DNA from: Sphingomonas populi
GTDB taxonomy: Bacteria; Pseudomonadota; Alphaproteobacteria; Sphingomonadales; Sphingomonadaceae
DNA length: 64,000 nucleotides
Direction of reading: 5' to 3'
Assembly: GCF_004208535.1 (NCBI RefSeq)
Contig: NZ_SGIS01000015.1
Coordinates: forward strand, 43,785-107,784
In this document: positions 25,800-35,252 of the stretch, in pieces
How the letters are laid out: the number at the start of each line of letters is the position of its first letter
How positions within the stretch are numbered: the first letter of the stretch is position 1
Translations under genes and position numbers: made by a program
The notes under the pieces: model-generated
The model's input: the letters and a program-made list of their open reading frames with translations, nothing else
Told to the model about the DNA's origin: nothing
Databases searched by the model: none

Positions 25800-26390
25800 T
25801 CAGGGCTTGGTTTTCACCGTCGTCCCGTTCTCGTCGCCGCGGCATTCGCCGGTGCGCTTGGCGTCGATCGTGATCGTCATCTTCTGCGCACCCGGGCCTT
25901 GCGCCGCGCCGGCGCCGGGCGCCTCGGTGGTCGACTGCATGTCGAAATGATAGCTGTCAGGCGTGTAGCTGCCTGCCATCGTCGCCTTCATCGTGCCGAC
26001 CGTTTCCTTGCAGACCATCGCCGCGTCGATCTTGCCGCCAGCCATCGTGAAATGGTCGTACGTGCAGTGATTGTCCTTCGCGCCGGTGAAGAAGCCGCGC
26101 TTGGCCTTGACGTCCTCGGGCGTGACGCAACTGGTGAAGGGGTGCGGCTCGCTCATCCGTGCGGTCATCTGCTGCTGCACTTCGGGCGGCAGGCCGCTCA
26201 TCTGCATGTCGTGCATTGTCATCTTGCCTTCCCAGCGGCCCGGACTGACGAGATTGGTGTCGCCGGTCGCGGCGGCCACCTTGGCCTGCACCTCGGTCGG
26301 GGTGGCGTTGGTCGCCTTGACGGTCGGGGTGTTGGTGGGGCCGCAGGCGGCGAGCGGCATACCCAGAACGGCAGCAAACACCAAACGCAT
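25800..26390 (-). CDS. DUF3617 family lipoprotein
   Basis: 196 residues. The N-terminus RLVFAAVLGMPLAACGP is a lipoprotein signal with lipobox LAAC. The body has the DUF3617 pattern: GRWEGKMTMHDMQMSGLPPEV, SCVTPEDVKAKRGFF, NHCTYDHFTMAGGKIDAAMVC and GSYTPDSYHFDMQSTT, with paired Cys residues probably disulfide-bonded. Function unknown; expected in the periplasm, attached to a membrane. Start 26390 is chosen for the signal, although the frame extends further upstream. It is divergent from uvrB with 86 bases between. Confidence 0.82.
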   Translation of the reverse strand: MRLVFAAVLGMPLAACGPTNTPTVKATNATPTEVQAKVAAATGDTNLVSPGRWEGKMTMHDMQMSGLPPEVQQQMTARMSEPHPFTSCVTPEDVKAKRGFFTGAKDNHCTYDHFTMAGGKIDAAMVCKETVGTMKATMAGSYTPDSYHFDMQSTTEAPGAGAAQGPGAQKMTITIDAKRTGECRGDENGTTVKTKP

Positions 26391-26428
26391 GAACTCATCC
26401 CTTTGATACGGTTTGTTTTGTGCGACCC

Positions 26429-26443
26429 GTTCCCGCTTTGTTG
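26429..26443 (+). promoter_or_regulatory. Possible LexA (SOS) box for uvrB, 7/8 match
   Basis: GTTC-CCGCTTT-GTTG, one base away from the alphaproteobacterial LexA consensus GTTC-N7-GTTC. It lies 33 bases upstream of the uvrB ATG, a sensible operator position, and uvrB is SOS-controlled in many bacteria. The mismatch in the last base keeps this tentative. Confidence 0.4.
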
Positions 26444-26476
26444 CGGCTGGGCTCGGTACAGCCCATATTGGCAAAC

Positions 26477-28690
<2,214 letters not shown>

Positions 28691-28819
28691 GCAAAAAATT
28701 TGGGACAAGAACGTGCAATGTCCGCGCGCTAAATGTCTGTAATTACTGGTTCGTCGCAAAACCGGAAGTTAGACGACTAAGCAAATAAAGTTTGATTTTT
28801 AATATCTTAAATGAGGTAT

Positions 28820-28842
28820 TTTTGTCGGATGGTGCGACAAAA
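28820..28842. promoter_or_regulatory. Inverted repeat, candidate HigA operator
   Basis: TTTTGTCG-N7-CGACAAAA, a perfect 8-base inverted repeat with a 7-base spacer, 67 bases upstream of the toxin ATG in a conspicuously AT-rich leader. HigBA operons are usually autorepressed by the antitoxin through such a site. Binding is inferred, not shown. Confidence 0.5.
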
Positions 28843-28909
28843 CTACTTGTTGGCTTGTCTGTTTTAAGTGTTAATAGCTTGCTTGCCTTTGAGTTGTTGA
28901 GGACGAGCA

Positions 28910-29197
28910 ATGATCCGCACCTTCGCCGATGCTGAGACCGCGCGCATCTGGCGTGGTGAGCGCAGTCGAAAGCTGCCTTCTGACATTCAGGAGACAGCAC
29001 GTCGCAAGCTGCGCTACCTCAACCGGGCCAAGGCTCTGCACGATTTGCGCGAGCCGTCGGGCAACCGGCTCGAGCAGTTGAAACGCTTTACACCCTTACG
29101 ATATAGCATCAGGATCAACGACCAATGGCGGATCACCTTCCACTGGTCGGACGGAGGCGCGGATGATGTCCGAATCGAGGATTACCATCGCGGATGA
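28910..29197 (+). CDS. higB: HigB-like toxin (RelE superfamily mRNA interferase)
   Basis: 95 residues typical of HigB/plasmid-killer toxins: MIRTFADAETARIWRGERSR, then LPSDIQETARRKLRYLNRA, LREPSGNRLEQLKRFTPLRY and SIRINDQWRITFHWSDG, ending VRIEDYHRG. The fold is a small ribosome-dependent RNase that cleaves translated mRNA. The toxin gene comes first, which is the higBA order, and its end overlaps the antitoxin gene by 35 bases. The 220-base leader is markedly AT-rich compared with its surroundings, a sign of acquisition. Confidence 0.88.
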   Translation: MIRTFADAETARIWRGERSRKLPSDIQETARRKLRYLNRAKALHDLREPSGNRLEQLKRFTPLRYSIRINDQWRITFHWSDGGADDVRIEDYHRG

Positions 29198-29486
29198 AGA
29201 TCGGCTGGGCAACGTCCATCCCGGCGACATTCTGCGTGAGGATTTTCTGATCGGTAGCGAAATTCCGGTCGCGGAAGTCGCGCACGGCGCCGGCATCGAT
29301 GAGGCGCGGCTCGCTGCGCTGGTCGCGTCGAAGCTGGATGTGGATGCGGCGACCGACCTGCGCCTGACGCGATATTTTGGTGTTTCCGAAGGGATTTTCC
29401 TCGCCCTTCAGAACGATTTCGACCTTGAGGAAGCCAAGCGCGCGTTGAACGACGAACTCGACCGCATCATTCCCCGCGCCGCCTGA
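29163..29486 (+). CDS. higA: HigA-like antitoxin (helix-turn-helix)
   Basis: 107 residues. After a short N-terminal part comes the HigA pattern: NVHPGDILREDFLIGSEIPV, then AEVAHGAGIDEARLAALVAS as the helix-turn-helix and DLRLTRYFGVSEGIFLALQN. It should neutralise HigB and repress the operon. Starts are ATG at 29163 or the next codon. The stop is followed two bases later by family C palindrome copy 3. Confidence 0.88.
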   Translation: MMSESRITIADEDRLGNVHPGDILREDFLIGSEIPVAEVAHGAGIDEARLAALVASKLDVDAATDLRLTRYFGVSEGIFLALQNDFDLEEAKRALNDELDRIIPRAA

Positions 29487-29488
29487 TC

Positions 29489-29576
29489 GTCGCCCCCGGC
29501 GCAGGCCGGGGCCGTTGCGTAATTTGGCGAGCTAACCGCCCCCAAACCCAGAGGCCCCGGCCTGCGCCGGGGCGAC
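29489..29576. repeat. Family C palindromic element, copy 3
   Basis: 88 bases with arms beginning GTCGCCCCCGGCGCAGG and ending GCGCCGGGGCGAC; the left arm has one extra C. The centre holds GCGTAATTTGGCG. It fills the entire gap between the converging higA and dedA-like genes, leaving two bases at each side, so it could act as a bidirectional terminator for them. Confidence 0.9.
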
Positions 29577-29578
29577 GA

Positions 29579-30181
29579 TCACTTCCCCCGCGGTTTCCAC
29601 GTCACCACGCGCCACGCATACACCACCGCCACCGCGACCATGATCGCCACGCTGGCCGGGCCGAACCATGCCTCCAGCATGCGGAACCGTGCGCCGAGAT
29701 ACCAGCCGGACCACGCCAGCAAAGTATTCCAGATCGCCGCGCCCGCCGTCGTCCACAGGCAGAATTTCCAGTGTTTCATGCGCGCCATGCCGGCGGGTAG
29801 TGAGACGATCGTGCGGAAGGCGGGCATGAAGCGGAATACGAACACCACCCATTCGCCGTGGCGCTGGAAGAAGGCGTGGAGCCGCTCGACATCGTGCCAT
29901 TCGATCGTCAGCCAGCGGCCCCAGCGCGCTACCACGGGCTTGAGCGGCGCCACCCCGAAGCGGCGGCCGAGCGCGTACCAGGCGTAATTGCCGGCAGTCG
30001 TCCCCAACGTGCCCGCGACGATCAGCGGCACCATCGCCATCTTGCCGTGTGCGACGGCGATGCCGCCCAGCCCCATGATGACCTCCGACGGGATCGGCGG
30101 AAAGATGTTCTCGAGCGCCATCAGCAGGAAGATGCCGAGATAGCCGCTGCGGGCGATGAGCTGAACGATGAGGTCGGTCAT
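29579..30181 (-). CDS. DedA family membrane protein
   Basis: 200 residues, inner membrane. Hallmarks: LIARSGYLGIFLLMALENIF, PPIPSEVIMGLGG, GNYAWYALGRRFG, and the conserved FRFMPAFRTIVSLPAGMARM with the essential Arg residues. DedA proteins include undecaprenyl-phosphate and other lipid flippases needed for envelope and membrane-potential homeostasis. The ATG at 30181 is divergent from ileS, 96 bases away. Confidence 0.92.
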   Translation of the reverse strand: MTDLIVQLIARSGYLGIFLLMALENIFPPIPSEVIMGLGGIAVAHGKMAMVPLIVAGTLGTTAGNYAWYALGRRFGVAPLKPVVARWGRWLTIEWHDVERLHAFFQRHGEWVVFVFRFMPAFRTIVSLPAGMARMKHWKFCLWTTAGAAIWNTLLAWSGWYLGARFRMLEAWFGPASVAIMVAVAVVYAWRVVTWKPRGK

Positions 30182-30277
30182 GATGGTTGAACGCCGTCCC
30201 TAGCCGCACGGGTGCGAAAGGGAACCGCCTTGAACAATTTGTATCGCGCGCGCCCCTCGTATACTGCGCCTCCACCC

Positions 30278-33200
30278 ATGACCGATACGATCCTCTCTGA
30301 TACGCCGCGCGACTGGCGCGAGACCGTCTTCCTGCCGAAGACCGACTTCCCGATGAAGGCTGGCCTTGCCGCCAAGGAACCCGCGATTCTGGCGCGGTGG
30401 GAGGAGCTCGGCCTGTACGATCGCCTGCGCGAACAGCGCGCCGGGCGCGAACGCTTCATCCTCCACGACGGCCCGCCCTATGCGAATGGCGATATTCACA
30501 TGGGCCATGCGATGAACAAGGTGCTCAAGGACATCATCGTCCGCAGCCAGTCGCTGATGGGCAAGGACGCTCCCTATGTGCCGGGTTGGGATTGCCACGG
30601 CCTGCCGATCGAATGGAAGGTCGAGGAGGCGTATCGCGCCAAGAAGCTCGACAAGGATCAGGTGCCGGTCGCGCAGTTCCGCGCCGAATGCCGTGCCTAT
30701 GCCGAGAAGTGGGTCGCGGTGCAGCGCGCGCAGTTCGAGCGGCTCGGCGTGATGGGCGATTGGACCGATCCGTATCTGACCATGAAGTATGAGGCCGAGG
30801 CGGCGATCGTCGGCGAACTGCTCAAGTTCGCTGAGTCGGGGCAGCTCTATCGCGGTGCAAAGCCGGTGATGTGGTCCCCGGTCGAGAAGACCGCTCTGGC
30901 CGAGGCCGAGGTCGAGTACGAAGACGTGGTCTCGACGCAGATCGACGTCGCATTCGAGATCACAGAAGCGCCGAACGCGCCCGAACTGGTCGGCGCGCAT
31001 GCGGTGATCTGGACGACGACGCCGTGGACGATCCCGGTGAATCAGGCTTTGGCGTATGGGCCGGAGATCATTTACCGATTGATACAGTATGGCCCGAAGA
31101 AAGTTCTCATAGCTGACGAGCTTTGGGATACATTTCTTCAACGTGTTGGCGATCTTCCGTCCTTGCAAGAAGAATACGAAGAGCAGGAGCAAGCTGACTG
31201 GGAGCGGCGTCAAGGTATAACGAGGCAGCCGCCGGCGCCCAGCGCTGAATTCTTGTCGCTTCTTGAAATGGATATGTCGAGCGTCGAAACGCCGCCTACC
31301 TTTACTGGTGTACAACTCGCCGGAGCCATCGCGCGCCACCCGATGCATCATCTCGGCGGGTTCTTCGCCAAGCCTCGCCCGTTCCTCGCGGGGGATTTCG
31401 TCACGACCGATGCCGGCACCGGCCTCGTCCATATGGCGCCGGATCACGGCGAGGACGATTTCCTGCTGTGCAAGGCCAACGGCATCGATCCGGTGTTCGC
31501 GGTCGATGGCGCGGGCATGTACCGCGCCGACTGGCTGTGGCTGGGCGGGCAGGGCAGCGTCATCAACAAGAAGTTCGTCAGCGCCGACGGGCCGATCTGC
31601 ACCGATCTGCGCTCGGCCGGCGCGCTGCTCGCGGCGAGCGACGATTTCGCGCATTCCTATCCGCATAGCTGGCGCTCGAAGGCGAAGGTGATCTTCCGCG
31701 CTACGCCGCAGTGGTTCATTCCGATGGACCGGAGCGAAACCGAGTCCCCCTCCCGCGTGCGGGAGGGGCTAGGGGAGGGCGTGTCCGCAAACGCGGTGTC
31801 CAGCGGCGACAGGCCCTCTCCCGACCTCGCTGCGCTCGGCCACCCTCTCCCGCAAGCGGGAGAGGGCAACATGGCCACGCTCCGCGAGATCGCGCTCGAT
31901 GCGATCGAACATACCCGCTGGGTGCCCGAGCGCGCCAAGAACCGCATCAACGCGATGGTCTCGCAGCGGCCCGATTGGGTGATCTCGCGTCAGCGCGCGT
32001 GGGGCGTGCCAATCGCGCTCTACGTTAACCGTGCGACCGGCGACTATCTCCGCGACCCGGCGGTCAACGCGCGCATTCGCGACGCGTTCACGGCGGGCGG
32101 CGCCGACGCGTGGTTCTCGGCCGATCATCAGGCGTTGCTCGGCGCCGAGTATAACGCCGCCGACTATGAGGTCGTCACCGACATCCTCGACGTGTGGTTC
32201 GATTCGGGTTCGACGCACGCCTTCGTGATCGAGGCGCGCTACGGCGAAGGCACGCGCGCCAACCTGTACCTCGAAGGCTCGGACCAGCATCGCGGCTGGT
32301 TCCAGTCTTCGCTGCTCGAAAGCTGCGGCACGCGCGGGCGTGCGCCCTATGACGCGGTGCTGACGCATGGCTTCGCGCTCGACGGCAATGGGCGCAAGAT
32401 GTCGAAGAGCCTCGGCAATGTCGTCGATCCGTTGAAGGTGATCGGCGAAAGCGGCGCTGACATCCTGCGCATGTGGGTCGCTTCGGTCGATTATTTCGAG
32501 GACGTCCGCATCGGCAAGGAGGTGCTCAACACCACCTCCGACGCCTATCGCAAGCTGCGCAACACCTTCCGCTACCTGCTCGGCGCGCTCGACGGGTTCG
32601 ACGATGCCGAGAAGCTCTCCCCCGCCGAGATGCCCGAACTGGAGCGCTACGTGCTCCACCTGCTCGGCACGCTCGACGTCGAGCTGAAGGCGGCGGCGGA
32701 AGCCTATGAGTTCAACCGCTACCTGCGGTTGCTCACCGATTTCGCGCAGGAAGATCTGTCGGCCTTCTATTTCGATATCCGCAAGGATTCGCTGTATTGC
32801 GATGCGCCGTCGGACCTCAAGCGTCGCGCCGCGCGCACCGTGTTCGACATCCTGTTCCATGCGTTGGTGCGCTACGCCGCGCCGATCCTGTGCTTCACCG
32901 CCGAGGAAGTGTGGCAGGCGCGCTACCCGAGTGAGGATGGCTCGGTGCATTTCCTCGAATGGCCTGAGTTGCCGGCAGTGCCGGGCGACGACGGCGTGTC
33001 GACTTTGTGGGCCGAGGTGCGGGCCTTGCGCGCACAAGTCACCGAGGCGATCGAGCCGCTGCGGCGCGAGAAGGTCGTGCGCTCCAGTCTTGAGGCCGAG
33101 GTGACGGTGCCGTCGCTGCCGGTCGATGCGGCGGAACTGGCCGAGGCGTTCATCGTCGCGAAAGTGTCGAAGGGCGAGGGGGTGTCGGTGACCCGCACCG

Positions 33201-33292
33201 ATTACCACAAATGCGGCCGCTGCTGGCGGTTGTTGCCCGAAGTGACCCAAGACCTCGCGCTGTGCGACCGCTGCGAAAGCGTCGTGGCATGA
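30278..33292 (+). CDS. ileS: Isoleucyl-tRNA synthetase, with two in-frame insertions
   Basis: 1004-residue cytosolic enzyme charging tRNA-Ile. HIGH region is PPYANGDIHMGHA (~66-78) and the KMSKS loop GRKMSKSLGN (~705). The editing (CP1) domain shows WTTTPWTIP (~246) and GTGLVHMAPDHGEDD. The C-terminal zinc unit has CGRCW and LCDRC (~978-1001). It is longer than usual for alphaproteobacterial IleRS owing to two blocks: an AT-rich segment at residues ~262-345 and a palindrome-encoded peptide at ~490-530 (both listed). All catalytic motifs remain and the frame is open throughout, so the gene is presumably functional; no second ileS is in the window. The stop overlaps the lspA ATG. Confidence 0.95.
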   Translation: MTDTILSDTPRDWRETVFLPKTDFPMKAGLAAKEPAILARWEELGLYDRLREQRAGRERFILHDGPPYANGDIHMGHAMNKVLKDIIVRSQSLMGKDAPYVPGWDCHGLPIEWKVEEAYRAKKLDKDQVPVAQFRAECRAYAEKWVAVQRAQFERLGVMGDWTDPYLTMKYEAEAAIVGELLKFAESGQLYRGAKPVMWSPVEKTALAEAEVEYEDVVSTQIDVAFEITEAPNAPELVGAHAVIWTTTPWTIPVNQALAYGPEIIYRLIQYGPKKVLIADELWDTFLQRVGDLPSLQEEYEEQEQADWERRQGITRQPPAPSAEFLSLLEMDMSSVETPPTFTGVQLAGAIARHPMHHLGGFFAKPRPFLAGDFVTTDAGTGLVHMAPDHGEDDFLLCKANGIDPVFAVDGAGMYRADWLWLGGQGSVINKKFVSADGPICTDLRSAGALLAASDDFAHSYPHSWRSKAKVIFRATPQWFIPMDRSETESPSRVREGLGEGVSANAVSSGDRPSPDLAALGHPLPQAGEGNMATLREIALDAIEHTRWVPERAKNRINAMVSQRPDWVISRQRAWGVPIALYVNRATGDYLRDPAVNARIRDAFTAGGADAWFSADHQALLGAEYNAADYEVVTDILDVWFDSGSTHAFVIEARYGEGTRANLYLEGSDQHRGWFQSSLLESCGTRGRAPYDAVLTHGFALDGNGRKMSKSLGNVVDPLKVIGESGADILRMWVASVDYFEDVRIGKEVLNTTSDAYRKLRNTFRYLLGALDGFDDAEKLSPAEMPELERYVLHLLGTLDVELKAAAEAYEFNRYLRLLTDFAQEDLSAFYFDIRKDSLYCDAPSDLKRRAARTVFDILFHALVRYAAPILCFTAEEVWQARYPSEDGSVHFLEWPELPAVPGDDGVSTLWAEVRALRAQVTEAIEPLRREKVVRSSLEAEVTVPSLPVDAAELAEAFIVAKVSKGEGVSVTRTDYHKCGRCWRLLPEVTQDLALCDRCESVVA
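31060..31310 (+). other. AT-rich, codon-atypical block inside the ileS editing domain
   Basis: In this ~250-base block the composition drops to roughly half G+C, against the strongly GC-rich flanks, and codons rare elsewhere in the window appear (ATA for Ile, AGG for Arg, TTT, CTT). It encodes GPKKVLIADELWDTFLQRVG, then a very acidic stretch EEYEEQEQADWERRQ and a linker rich in Pro and Ser. It lies between the threonine-rich TTTPWTIP loop and GTGLVHMAPDHGE of the editing domain. Frame is preserved. Not an intein: too short and lacking splice motifs. Confidence 0.7.
31744..31866. repeat. Family F palindromic element inserted in frame in ileS
   Basis: About 122 bases starting with the hairpin CCCCTCCCG-CGTG-CGGGAGGGG type (31746-31768) and ending with the perfect CCCTCTCCCG-CAAG-CGGGAGAGGG (31843-31866). 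In between it shares GGGGCTAGGGGAGGGCGTGT and GACAGGCCCTC with the element in rnr. It is translated as ESPSRVREGLGEG and, at the far end, GHPLPQAGEGN, between native MDRSET and ATLREIALDAI. Confidence 0.85.
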
Positions 33293-33810
33293 GCCGCTTG
33301 CCTGTCGCCGGCTTCGCCGCCGCCGCGTTGCTGTTCGTCGCAGATCAGGCCGCGAAATACGGGGTCACGCATGTGCTCGGTCTCGATGAGTTGACCAACG
33401 CGCGTGAGATCACGCCGTTCTTCAACCTGCAATTCGTCGCCAATCGCGGCGTCTCGCTCGGGCTGCTGCATGCGAGCAACGACACGTCGCGCTGGTTGCT
33501 GGTGGCGATGACCGGGCTGATCGCGCTCGGCGTGCTGGTGTGGATGCTGCGCGAGCCGAAGCGGATCGAGCAGATCGCGCTCGGCTGCGTGTTCGGCGGT
33601 GCGCTCGGCAACATCCTCGATCGGGTTCGGCTCGGTTATGTCGTCGATTTCGCCGATTTTCATATCGGCGCATGGCAACCGTTTTTGGTCTTCAATGTCG
33701 CTGATGCCGCGATTACGGTAGGGGTGCTCGTCTTGTTCGTCCGCGCGCTTCTGGTACGCGACAAGCCCCGGGCGGAACGAGCTTCTGTGGAGAATTCTGG
33801 CAATGCGTAA
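33289..33810 (+). CDS. lspA: Lipoprotein signal peptidase (signal peptidase II)
   Basis: 173-residue inner-membrane aspartic protease that cleaves prolipoproteins after lipid attachment. Four hydrophobic helices are visible. Family boxes: VADQAAKY, FFNLQFVANRGVSLGLL, and GGALGNILDRVRLGYVVDF followed by FLVFNVADAAIT, which carry the two catalytic Asp residues (in NILDR and NVADA). The ATG overlaps the ileS TGA as ATGA, the classical ileS-lspA arrangement. Its stop overlaps the bamF-like gene by eight bases. Confidence 0.96.
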   Translation: MSRLPVAGFAAAALLFVADQAAKYGVTHVLGLDELTNAREITPFFNLQFVANRGVSLGLLHASNDTSRWLLVAMTGLIALGVLVWMLREPKRIEQIALGCVFGGALGNILDRVRLGYVVDFADFHIGAWQPFLVFNVADAAITVGVLVLFVRALLVRDKPRAERASVENSGNA

Positions 33811-34219
33811 ACTGGTTTGTGTGGCGAGCGTATCGAGCGTCGCGCTGTTGCTCGGCGGCTGTGGCCATTCGCGGCTCGGTCGCCCCGGCGGGCCGGACGA
33901 ATTCGCCGTCGCGCGTCAGGCGCCGCTGGTGATCCCGCCCGATTTCTCGCTGGCGCCACCGCAGCCGGGTGCTGCGCGTGCCAACGATATCAGTCCCAAT
34001 GCGCAGGCGCTCGATGCTCTGTTCGGCGGTCCTGCAGCGCGTGGCGCGGGCGAGAGCGCGACGATCGCCGCGGCGGGGGTCGATTCGGACGATCCCGGCA
34101 TTCGCTCGTCGGTCGACGATCCGCAGACCAACGTGGTCGACAAGGGCGCCTCGACTCGCGACGTGGTCGCAGCACCGGAAGGCGATGGCCAGAGCGCGCG
34201 CGCGTCCGCGCCGAGGTGA
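33803..34219 (+). CDS. BamF-like lipoprotein (DUF3035)
   Basis: 138 residues with a lipoprotein signal (RKLVCVASVSSVALLLGGCG) and a mature part GRPGGPDEFAVARQAPLVIP followed by PPDFSLAPPQPGA, the DUF3035 signature. In alphaproteobacteria these proteins are BamF, an outer-membrane accessory of the BAM beta-barrel assembly complex. The remaining tail is low-complexity and acidic. It is the third gene of ileS-lspA-bamF and ends at a strong terminator. The neighbour lspA encodes the enzyme that would process it. Confidence 0.85.
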   Translation: MRKLVCVASVSSVALLLGGCGHSRLGRPGGPDEFAVARQAPLVIPPDFSLAPPQPGAARANDISPNAQALDALFGGPAARGAGESATIAAAGVDSDDPGIRSSVDDPQTNVVDKGASTRDVVAAPEGDGQSARASAPR

Positions 34220-34254
34220 TATCGCCGGCCTTCGGGCCGGTCGCATCGAGACAC

Positions 34255-34285
34255 AAAAAAGGGAGCGGCGCACCGCTCCCTTTTT
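34255..34285. terminator. Bidirectional rho-independent terminator
   Basis: AAAAAA-GGGAGCGG-CGCA-CCGCTCCC-TTTTT: a perfect 8-base stem with A and T runs on both sides, placed between the converging bamF-like and porin genes. Confidence 0.92.
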
Positions 34286-34303
34286 CTTTGCGCGCGCGGA
34301 GGT

Positions 34304-35065
34304 TTAGAAGGCCGCGCCCAGCGACACCACCACGCCGCCCTTGGAGATGTTGCGCGTCTCGTTGTGCTGGTCGGTGATGAACGAGTCCTTGTTGGTATCC
34401 ACATAGCTCACGCCGAGCGTCAGGTGATTCCAGGTGTAGGAAGCGCCAAGGCCCCAATCGGTATATTCGTTGCCGATCGACAGATAGCTCGGCCCGAAAG
34501 TGTGGCCCAGATGCGCGGTCAGGCCGAATGCGGTGTTCGGAATCGATGCCGCGAGATCGCCTGCGAGATAGACGTTCGATTCCGCGCCGTTGCCGACGCT
34601 CAACGCCTTCTGCTTGGGCGCGTAATTGACCGTGACCTTGCCGTTGACCGGACCCATCTGGGTCGAGATGTCGAAATACGGCTCGGCGAAGTCGGTGTTG
34701 GCGTGGCCGCCGCCCGGATAGTAATAATAGAGCACGCCGCCGTCGAGCTTGATGCCGTTGATCGTCTTCGTATAGCCCGCGATCAGATCGACTTCCTGGT
34801 CGCTGCCGTTGGCGACGTAATCGTCGATCGAGGAACCCCAGACGGTCGCATAGAGGCCGGACTCGTGCGAGACCGTGAAGGTGCCCTGCAACGCGACCTT
34901 CTTGTCGGTCTGCGAGATGCCGCGGAACCGATAATCGGAGATCAATGTCGCGCCGCCCGAAACGGTGAACGCCGGAGCGGGAGCGGTCGGTGCGTCGTCC
35001 GCGAAGGCGGGCGTGGCGGAGGCGGCGAGCAGCAGCGCGCCGAGTGAGAGTGTGGAGAAGCGCAT
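34304..35065 (-). CDS. TorF-family putative porin
   Basis: 253 residues with a signal peptide (RFSTLSLGALLLAASATPAFA) and outer-membrane beta-barrel character ending in an aromatic residue (VVSLGAAF). The family pattern is FTVSGGATLISDYRFRGISQ, LYATVWGSSI, and NEYTDWGLGASYTWNHLTLG followed by VSYVDTNK. These Gcw_chp/TorF proteins are common in Sphingomonas and Xanthomonas and are presumed channels of unknown substrate. An AAAGGAAA ribosome site precedes the ATG. It shares the terminator at 34255 with the opposite operon. Confidence 0.88.
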   Translation of the reverse strand: MRFSTLSLGALLLAASATPAFADDAPTAPAPAFTVSGGATLISDYRFRGISQTDKKVALQGTFTVSHESGLYATVWGSSIDDYVANGSDQEVDLIAGYTKTINGIKLDGGVLYYYYPGGGHANTDFAEPYFDISTQMGPVNGKVTVNYAPKQKALSVGNGAESNVYLAGDLAASIPNTAFGLTAHLGHTFGPSYLSIGNEYTDWGLGASYTWNHLTLGVSYVDTNKDSFITDQHNETRNISKGGVVVSLGAAF

Positions 35066-35252
35066 CGTTTTCCTTTCGAAATGCGTCGTCCCCGCCTGCT
35101 TCCGCGAGCATGTGCGTCTGTAAGGGCGAACCCTCCGCGCAACTTGCCGTTGGAGGCTTTCATGTGCCGCTGCTCATGGTGCAGTACAACAAAATTTTGC
35201 TGGTTTGTGTCTGTTTTGTTGCTCGTGTTGTGCCCGAGCAACAGGTCCCCTT

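Noticed and set aside
31060..31310. Intein in ileS
   Set aside because: About 85 codons is too short, there is no Cys/Ser start block, no HN-C/S end and no endonuclease motif.
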